Positions 7,195-12,679 of a DNA stretch of 12,679 nt are shown one piece after another. The DNA lies in contig VKHC01000378.1 in the NCBI GenBank assembly GCA_015143735.1, forward strand, positions 1 to 12,679, read 5' to 3'. The position numbers were made by a program, and so were the translations under genes. Below the pieces are notes generated by a model. That model was not told the DNA's origin, ran no database searches, and was given only the letters and a program-made list of their open reading frames with translations. This DNA comes from Synura sp. LO234KE. Lineage: Eukaryota > Sar > Synurophyceae > Synurales > Mallomonadaceae. How positions within the stretch are numbered: position 1 is the stretch's first letter; the number at the start of each line of letters is the position of its first letter.

Positions 7195-7206
7195 ACTGGT
7201 ACCAGT
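7195..7206. other. 12-bp perfect palindrome
   Basis: ACTGGTACCAGT is a perfect dyad. CACA on the left and GTG on the right add partial symmetry. It lies 43 nt upstream of the ATG at 7249, so it could be a dimeric regulator site for that frame. Chance cannot be excluded for a single 12-mer. Confidence 0.35.
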
Positions 7207-7248
7207 GTGGGATACTGACATGAGCTTCAATGAGCTATATCCGCGGGT

Positions 7249-7506
7249 ATGCCCAAACGCCCTCCTGTCTCAAACACAGGCGGAATATCACCCTCGAATA
7301 TTTTCGGAATTTTCCACCATCACTTTCCTCGAGAATTGAGCAGGTGTGTCACGCATTCCTTGGCTCGAGGCTGGTTGAGATATTTCTTGCTGACGGGTTG
7401 CAAAAACATCAAGAGTCTAGGCCCTGTACCTGATTGGGATACTTATACTTTATGGAACAAAATTAACGCTTCTGTTGATCGCCACTGGAACGATGCCCGA
7501 CATTAG
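7249..7506 (+). CDS. Unrecognised ORF A, 85 aa, possibly a gene fragment
   Basis: ATG to TAG. No family was recognised. The C-terminal part, from about residue 20, looks protein-like: a Phe/His-rich start (NIFGIFHHHFPRELSRC), a short Gly-Trp segment, and the end LWNKINASVDRHWNDAR. That end shares W, IN, VD, W and R in register with the minus-strand ORF at 10988-11626 (LWKAINRHVDDAWLWLR). Beyond the stop another frame near 7565-7620 reads GGPPSWDFLM, recalling PPPPDLLIR that follows the same motif in the other ORF. Together this suggests a frameshifted remnant of a dispersed gene family. No intron ends or promoter could be fixed. The alternative is a chance ORF. Confidence 0.3.
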   Translation: MPKRPPVSNTGGISPSNIFGIFHHHFPRELSRCVTHSLARGWLRYFLLTGCKNIKSLGPVPDWDTYTLWNKINASVDRHWNDARH

Positions 7507-8498
7507 CTCTAGATGAGACGGAACCTTCGAGTACAGCGTGCGCTTCAGCACACCAAGCTCCGTGGTAGCGGAGGACCACCATCCTGGGACTTTTTGATGT
7601 GCCTAAGGTCGCCCTTGAAGTCGTTGTTAGTCCAGGTTGCGGCAATAGGTAGCTTTTCAATATCAAGGTTCACTCCTTTTCTACCCCAGTAAGTGTTTTT
7701 TTCTCGCAAAGTTCGTTTTTACTTCTATATACACGTGAAAATTCTACTGCAAACTTGTAAGAAGTTTAGTGCTTTCAACCCTCTTGCAAACCCCTCTACC
7801 GCTAAGGATGTGCTTCTGGATAGTTTGTTTATGCATCTTTTTCCGTTCACCGGGGATGCACGCGTCTCCTCCTAGTTTTCAGAGTCGTTGCATACTGACA
7901 TTGGAGCTGCAGGTTTATTCACCTGGATCTCCCTACTCGGATTCGGGGTTTGCCATATTTGGTACACAGTTGTTATTGAGGTGGAGATCCGGGATTTCTC
8001 TTACTTCGATCTGCCGTTGTTCTTTTGACTTTTCTTCCTCCCACACTAGTTAAAAAAATCAAGATTTTCGGGATGGGTTCTTACTACTATGTGCCAGCAA
8101 GACATTTTCAACTAACGGGAAGGGGATGACGAGGAGGAGCGGTGCCTTTGGCATATCATACTGCCTATTGCTAGGGAGCGCACAACCCTTGGGAAAACAC
8201 ATTGCGCTATAGTCCGATGAGAGCGTCGGCCTTGGGAGACTACTTGGTGAAAAAAACTCCAAGGACTATTGAAAATTCTAGAGAATAAGAGTGATATAGT
8301 GAGCCGAGAGGTCCACCTGGCCGCTATTGCTCAATTCTTTCTTAAATCAAGCAGGTGATGAGGGACGTGAACGCTGCAGCGGTGGTACGGGGGAGCCTGT
8401 TGCGCGAGGCGTATCAATGACCTCCTCCCATCCGTTGTATGCATGTGCTGTTTGGCATCTCTTTGCTGTCAGACCTTCTCCACGAGCCGTAAGTGTTC
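7507..8498. other. Region without a firmly supported gene
   Basis: Short frames exist on both strands, but none holds a convincing protein. Two weak hints are the possible continuation of ORF A to about 7640 and a hydrophobic stretch at about 7900-8030 (GAAGLFTWISLLGFGVCHIW) in a frame with no start. A GTAAGT at 8489 lies just ahead of the small ORF at 8499. Confidence 0.4.
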
Positions 8499-8669
8499 AT
8501 GAGAGTTCCGCCCGGAACGGGCCAATTAGCTCCATCCACGGGAGTTCATTTGGGCTGTCAAATAGACCTCGATCATGTGCTATTGGTCAAGTGGGAAGTG
8601 CCCGAGGGAGCCGCGCAAGTGCTGACCGGATATTGCTGCGAGAATGCGAAGGACCCTGAGAAGTGTTGA
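8499..8669 (+). CDS. Small possible ORF, 56 aa
   Basis: ATG at 8499 to TGA at 8667-8669, closed upstream by TAA at 8490. The middle reads like protein (LGCQIDLDHVLLVKWEVPEG) and the end is Cys-rich (YCCENAKDPEKC). No family is recognised. A longer frame overlaps on the same strand (8327-8659), but its composition is Ser/Arg-rich and less convincing. It may be a small gene, an exon or noise. Confidence 0.2.
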   Translation: MRVPPGTGQLAPSTGVHLGCQIDLDHVLLVKWEVPEGAAQVLTGYCCENAKDPEKC

Positions 8670-9394
8670 ATGCCGTTAGATTGAGGTTTGCTTAAAGACC
8701 CTAGGAAATGTATGGTGGCGGACCTTCGCAAGAAGAGTTGGTGGAAACAGCATAAGCGACGTAAATGGTATTCCTGACTGAAGTCCTCGTGTCGCGATGT
8801 AAATTGCTGAGGCTTGTCGACTGTCCCGACCCCAGTTGTCCGATGCACACGGAGAAACTTTACGATGAAGCAGTCTAAGCGTCCGCTAATAAATTTGCTT
8901 CTCAATTTCATCCAAATCTGCAGTGGCTATTGTTGTCCGGAATGAGATCAAAGTATTTTAATTCCTCGGCTTTGTAAGGTGGAACCAAATATGCAGTATG
9001 GTTTGTAAAAAATCACAGGGTGTAGGAGGCTTTGGCGTGAATAACTGTACAGCGGTGAAATAGCTGCGGCCCATTTTCGATGGTTTTCCCTGCGCTTTAA
9101 AGAACGATCAGGAGCCAGTTACAGAAGTACTTGATTTTGGCATGAAAAAGTATGCTAGAGATAGGATATTGGTAATCAGTGTCATTTCTCTGTTTCCAGT
9201 GTTCAACGATCAGAGCCGTGCATCTTCCGCGTCTGAGACTTGATATAGTGCATTTACCCTTTATAGGTATTGCTTACACGCTAGTTCACTGGTGTACGCG
9301 TATCAGCAGGAGAGATAAGTTCTGGGGAATGAAGCGCAAGTTACTGGTCTTTAAATTCTGTAATGCTCCGGTCGAGAAAATATTTGCATAAAAA
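8670..9394. other. Region without a supported gene
   Basis: No frame stands out. A pyrimidine run with TTTCCAG ending at 9199 could be a 3' splice site, and 9200-9390 stays open in one frame, but no partner exon was found. TACGTTCAG near 9410-9418, just inside the next feature, is a second possible acceptor. Confidence 0.4.
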
Positions 9395-9644
9395 TTGCAT
9401 GTTTTGTTACGTTCAGAATCAATTTTGCTGGATGCCTTCACTCCAGCCACACAGGAAACGCTGTTACGGCGTCTTACTCTTCACCAAATCTATTTGCTCG
9501 ACGGGGAGATCGGTATTGCAAGTTATAATTTCCAATATGTTTTGGAACGCGAGAAGCTGTGCGCGATTCTACCTGCGATTTCATGGCTTGGATGATGATG
9601 ATCTTAAAGCCATTAGGCAAACTCTGAGGCAAAACTGGTCATAA
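9395..9644 (+). pseudogene. Frame-broken ORF remnant, about 80 aa, unknown family
   Basis: Frame 2 from about 9395 to 9580 reads as a normal protein, including ATQETLLRRLTLHQIYLLDG and ASYNFQYVLEREKLCAILPA, then stops at 9593-9595. From about 9575 frame 3 carries on with FHGLDDDDLKAIRQTLRQNW and ends in TAA. The two overlap at the switch and no GT..AG pair separates them, so a one-base indel is the simplest reading. The beginning may be an exon that opens after TTCAG at 9418. Unrecognised; amphipathic helices are likely. It could instead be a sequencing error in an intact gene. Confidence 0.35.
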
Positions 9645-10695
9645 TCGGAGCAAAAAATTGTAGTATGTGGTTGGGACGAGAATTCGATAATGTTGGCTAG
9701 GTCAGCATACTTAAGGTTTAAAGAGTAGTTTACAATAATCGAGCTTATAGCTTGTTTAGATTAACAACGATTGTGTGATGACGCAACATCGAAGTAAAGC
9801 GATCCCCACGCACTACTAGCTTCAACTTCAACTCATAGGTGAGAAAATACTTCAACATATACAGTTGAAAGTATTATACAGTATATGTAAAGGTTTTTGT
9901 GTACATGAATAAATATAATGCGTTTCATAGACATTCATAAACAATATCATTCAAGTAGTTGGCCACATACCCAGCAATTAGTTTGCAACTGCACCCAGGT
10001 CATAGACATTGTTACGTTACAGCATCGCCAGTTCCTCAACCTTTATCTGAACTTCTTTTCTTTACTTCCCTTCTCGTCCTTACTTCCCTTACCAAGGAAA
10101 CCGACTCGCACATCTCATGCAACTCCTTACCGAAACTTATAAAATCAAAAAAATCTTTTCTGAAGAAACTTCAAAAGCACATGATTAAAGCCCTGGTAAA
10201 ATAGAGGAAGTTGGTTCGCTCTAGTTAATATTTCTGTTCCGCTATTATGCTCCCCAGAAGAAAGAATTGCACAGCCGCTCCTTCAGTTAGTCTCCAAGTA
10301 AGCTTTCTATGAGCTTTTGCCTTCCTATAGCGCTCCCCATTCTAACTGAGGCAGAGCCGCTGTTCCAACTACTGGCTAAATGGCTCCTAACGATTGCACT
10401 CCCTCATCCTGCCTGAGTGTGATACACTGCTCTGGTTAGGACATACTAGTTCATATTCTCCCACACAATTCGTTTGTAAAACTGATGAAAATTCTAAGGC
10501 ATAAAATGTTAAAACATTTGTCGAGAGAAGCTAAAAATGCGAACCAATGGCCTAGTAAGAAAACAATCGCATAAACTGCGGAAGATAGTAATAGATGTGT
10601 TGTTAGGAAAATTGTGTCAGGTATACTCGGCTTGGTAATTTAGTGATGCTCAAAACTACCATGATAGACAATCTACCGCAGTACGCGGAAACACT
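9645..10695. other. AT-rich region without a supported gene
   Basis: No coding texture was found. A small duplication, TTACTTCCCTT at 10062 and 10080, lies in a pyrimidine-rich stretch. AATAAA occurs at about 9909 and could be a polyadenylation signal for something upstream, but it is some 260 nt past the nearest stop. Confidence 0.4.
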
Positions 10696-11097
10696 TCAGC
10701 GGGTCACCGCGTAAGTGAATTCACGATAGCATATTGATTTGCCGTAAATCAAGTACTTTTTTATTACGAAGAGAAAGGAAAGGAATGAAGAGTCACGACG
10801 GGGTCCAGACATCACCATAACTAGTTTATGTGAACAACTAACCCCTGTGTACCAACGGGTTAATCCCGTGACCGAGTAGGAGCAGGGTGATGAGGCAGTC
10901 GGTGGGTAAACATTCCTCCCCCGCGGAGGTTTAGTACGCAACGATGTCCCCAACGAGGTAAAAGGGGTCGCTTGGCGAACCAAAGACTTACAGTCGACAA
11001 GAAATAAAGAGCGAGGAAGTGGAGTGGGACACACACAGAATGAGACCAAAACTAACACTAGCTGTCGTAAGAGCAGTCGTGGGGATGGTAAACCCAA
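10696..11097 (-). pseudogene. Open frame continuing past ORF B, other frame
   Basis: Open in a different frame from ORF B and overlapping its last 37 codons. If ORF B suffered a frameshift near 11050, this would be the rest of the same gene. The stretch about 10830-10990 (TASSPCSYSVTGLTRWYTGV) has ordinary composition, but no motif is recognised and no splice pair was found. Low certainty; it may be only a shadow. Confidence 0.2.
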
Positions 11098-11626
11098 AAC
11101 GAATTTTTAGAAATACCGCACGAGGATCGGCCCACCACCTGCGGAAGGGCTCGAAATATGGTCTTCTTCCAGCGACTGCTCGGATGCCGTGAGTGAGTAC
11201 GCTGAGATTGGAACAAAAGGGGTCAAGACTCGGACAAAAATTGGATAAGCAGCGGGTAGACCGTCGTCGCGGAGGTCCGCAGACAGGCGGGAAAATCCGA
11301 ATCAGGAGGTCTGGTGGTGGTGGTGAGCGTAACCATAACCACGCGTCGTCAACGTGCCTATTGATCGCCTTCCATAGAGGATCTATTGCTCGCCCAGAAG
11401 AGGCCCAAGGCTCAAAGTCATAATTCTCAAAATTCCGGTAAATAAATTTTTCTACTCCGAAGGGAAACGCCCCAACAATTCCCGGAAATTTCGCGAAGTG
11501 TCCGCTGCCTGTTCCGCAAGACCGTTGAGAGGTTGGTTCCCTCCTATTGGGATAGATGCTTCCGGACAGGGCAAGAGGGTGTACGCCAATTAGGTTGCCC
11601 GTACTTGGATAAGTGCAGCCGGCCAT
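10988..11626 (-). CDS. Unrecognised ORF B, 212 aa
   Basis: The longest ATG-started frame outside the LINE. No family was recognised. It can be split by eye into a Gly/Pro/Arg-rich start, an aromatic segment (FPFGVEKFIYRNFENYDFEP), the motif LWKAINRHVDDAWLWLR at about residue 86, a Pro-rich patch (PPPPDLLIRIFPPVCGPP), and a Trp/Arg-rich segment YFEPFRRWWADPRAVF followed by hydrophobic residues. The W..IN..VD..W motif is shared with ORF A at 7249-7506 on the other strand. Protein-like texture is clearest in residues 45-170. The ends are less convincing and may be read-through of a fragment. The DNA here is more GC-rich than its flanks. It may be a gene, or a fragment of a mobile or multicopy gene. 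Confidence 0.4.
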   Translation of the reverse strand: MAGCTYPSTGNLIGVHPLALSGSIYPNRREPTSQRSCGTGSGHFAKFPGIVGAFPFGVEKFIYRNFENYDFEPWASSGRAIDPLWKAINRHVDDAWLWLRSPPPPDLLIRIFPPVCGPPRRRSTRCLSNFCPSLDPFCSNLSVLTHGIRAVAGRRPYFEPFRRWWADPRAVFLKIRFGFTIPTTALTTASVSFGLILCVSHSTSSLFISCRL

Positions 11627-11859
11627 AACCGTACCTCAAGACTGGTGACATTCTGGTTGCAGCTCGTGCGCGACGCTAGAATCGTGGAGTGGAAGCCACC
11701 TTCCATGCACACAATTGATCTTTTTGAGCTGTTCTTCTGAGTATCATACTGTTGAGAGAGGCTCGTGGGGCCGATCCCTGAAATCTTGAGAGATTCAATA
11801 TTGCGCGCAACTAAAAACTACGCCACTACTCACGGCGTAGTGCGTCTGGAGATAAGTGA
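11627..11859. other. Spacer between ORF B and the right-edge gene
   Basis: No coding frame. Both neighbours are on the minus strand, so it holds the 3' flank of the right-edge gene and the 5' flank of ORF B. A short hairpin lies at 11818-11840. No AATAAA is present on the minus strand; AATATT near 11800 is the nearest variant. Confidence 0.4.
11818..11840 (-). other. Stem-loop 3' of the right-edge gene
   Basis: CTACGCC at 11818-11824 pairs with GGCGTAG at 11834-11840, a perfect 7-bp stem with a 9-nt loop. CACTAC and GTAGTG within it form an alternative stem. It lies about 20 nt past the last stop of the minus-strand gene, so on that transcript it would be a 3' UTR hairpin. It does not match the histone 3' stem-loop. 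Confidence 0.4.
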
Positions 11860-12408
11860 TCATAAATTGAATTGATAAGGCCCGTTCTTCCGCGACTTCC
11901 AGGAATCGGTGAGTAGTATTTGACGATCAGGACCATGGATATTTCTGATAGGAAAGAAATGGAGAACACTCTCGTTGAAAATATACACGCCGAGGCACTT
12001 GAGTAATTTTTCAGACAATCTTGACGTAGATATCTGTTTCATCTATCCAGAGTGATTGGCGAAGGTCGAAGCTGGAATTCTCGTCGGTATTGTTAAGAAG
12101 AATCTGATGAATTATTTTAGGATCTCCTAACTTAAACGATTGCTCGTATTGTCGGCGGTAATAGTTCAGGTTCTGGATGAAAAACTCGTTTTCACCGAAA
12201 GTTAAACGTTTGTTCCGTTCAGGGTTGATCAACTCACATCAGTTGACCAAGATTCAAGGAAAACTGGATCCCCATCTACAGAAGAATAATCCGAATGTTT
12301 TATCTCTGGATATACTAGTGTAGATTTCCGAAACTTTGGCGACCGGAATTTAAAAGAGTTAAATACAAGGAGACTAGTGCCTTTATGCTTATTCCGAGTC
12401 GAAATCTC
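11860..12408 (-). CDS. 3' part of a spliced gene of unknown function
   Basis: The gene enters from the right edge on the minus strand. Exon 12408-12238 is open in one frame and reads PKFRKSTLVYPEIKHSDYSS on to FLESWSTD. A 65-nt intron follows. The next exon from 12172 reads NLNYYRRQYEQSFKLGD on to LWIDETDIY. Without further change the frame ends at TGA 12011-12013. One frame over, from about 12000 to TGA at 11860-11862, the sequence again looks like protein (CLGVYIFNESVLHFFPIRN on to KSRKNGPYQFNL), so the real end is probably at 11860. The join is either a one-base indel or a 28-nt intron (12025-11998). There is no ATG in the first visible exon, so its start lies upstream, with a possible acceptor at about 12406-12415. 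The family is not recognised; no signal peptide or membrane segment was seen. Confidence 0.55.
12173..12237 (-). other. Intron in the right-edge gene
   Basis: 65 nt, starting GTGAGT after a GAT codon and ending TTTTTTCATCCAG, with a GTTTAAC branch-like sequence inside. Both sides are in phase 0. Reading through instead meets TGA in the upstream frame within two codons. Confidence 0.7.
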
Positions 12409-12679
12409 TCAGCACTGTGGTGTTAAAACCGCCACTCGTTTTTAAAACTATTGAAGTGCGTGGTAATTCTACGTAATTTATAAAAACCGGTGATCGAAGG
12501 CAATTAGGAATTGAAGATAGTTTTAATTAATTATCAAGTCACGGACACTATACCAATACCAACGGCACAGTCCCATTCGCTTCAAAAATATAGCATATAT
12601 TATTTAGGAAATCTTCAATTCTCTAAGCAAAATCAACAAAATCATCGAGCAGGTAAAAACCAAAAATATTCTGCTCTGA
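12409..12679. other. Right end without an assigned exon
   Basis: AT-rich. On the minus strand TTTTAACACCACAG (about 12415-12428) looks like a branch and acceptor for the exon that follows, so much of this stretch may be an intron or 5' leader of the right-edge gene. A short minus-strand ATG frame starting at about 12575 (MGLCRW) precedes a GT, but it is too short to call. Confidence 0.35.

Noticed and set aside
8059-8911. Overlapping ORFs on both strands
   Set aside because: Compositions are Ser/Arg/Pro-biased with no motif. Only the 8499-8669 frame kept enough protein texture to mention, and at low confidence.
11193-11423. Plus-strand ORF rich in Gly and Arg
   Set aside because: It is antisense to the better ORF B, and its GGGG run comes from a GGT microsatellite-like stretch.
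11818-11840. Bacterial-type rho-independent terminator
   Set aside because: The introns and LINE show eukaryotic DNA, so the hairpin is reported only as a stem-loop.

Overview
The window looks like nuclear DNA of a small-genome eukaryote. The evidence is introns with GT..AG ends (78, 151 and 65 nt, two with TTACTAAAC or TTTAAC branch-like sequences), an AATAAA signal just past a stop codon, and a long decayed LINE-type (non-LTR) retrotransposon. A fungus or another protist would fit, but nothing fixes the lineage. No bacterial operon, rRNA, tRNA or CRISPR signal was seen.

Layout. 1-655 (+) is the 3' part of a spliced host gene, three exons visible, whose product resembles the helical end of a Lon substrate-binding domain. 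715-1736 is intergenic. 1737-1906 and 5706-5860 are two diverged copies of one direct repeat, each with the same perfect stem-loop. Between them lies a 5'-truncated, frameshifted LINE whose coding remnant runs to 5544. Its order is RT palm end/thumb, a first decayed RNase H, a zinc-knuckle tail, an RNase H1-type hybrid-binding domain (HBD), a second and better preserved RNase H, and a basic nuclear-import-like stretch. 5861-7240 is AT-rich and holds a 41-bp tandem repeat and a cluster of palindromes. 7249-7506 (+) and 10988-11626 (-) are unrecognised ORFs that share a short W..IN..VD..W pattern in opposite orientation. 8499-8669 and 9395-9644 are small possible gene remnants. 11860-12408 (-) is the 3' part of another spliced gene, entering from the right edge.

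The most interesting content is the LINE. Finding an RNase H between RT and zinc knuckle and another, with its own HBD, behind the knuckle suggests a dual-RNase H element in which a host-type RNase H1 was added to the C-terminus. The present copy is dead: it has no visible RT catalytic centre and carries at least five frame breaks, one clearly caused by a short tandem duplication.
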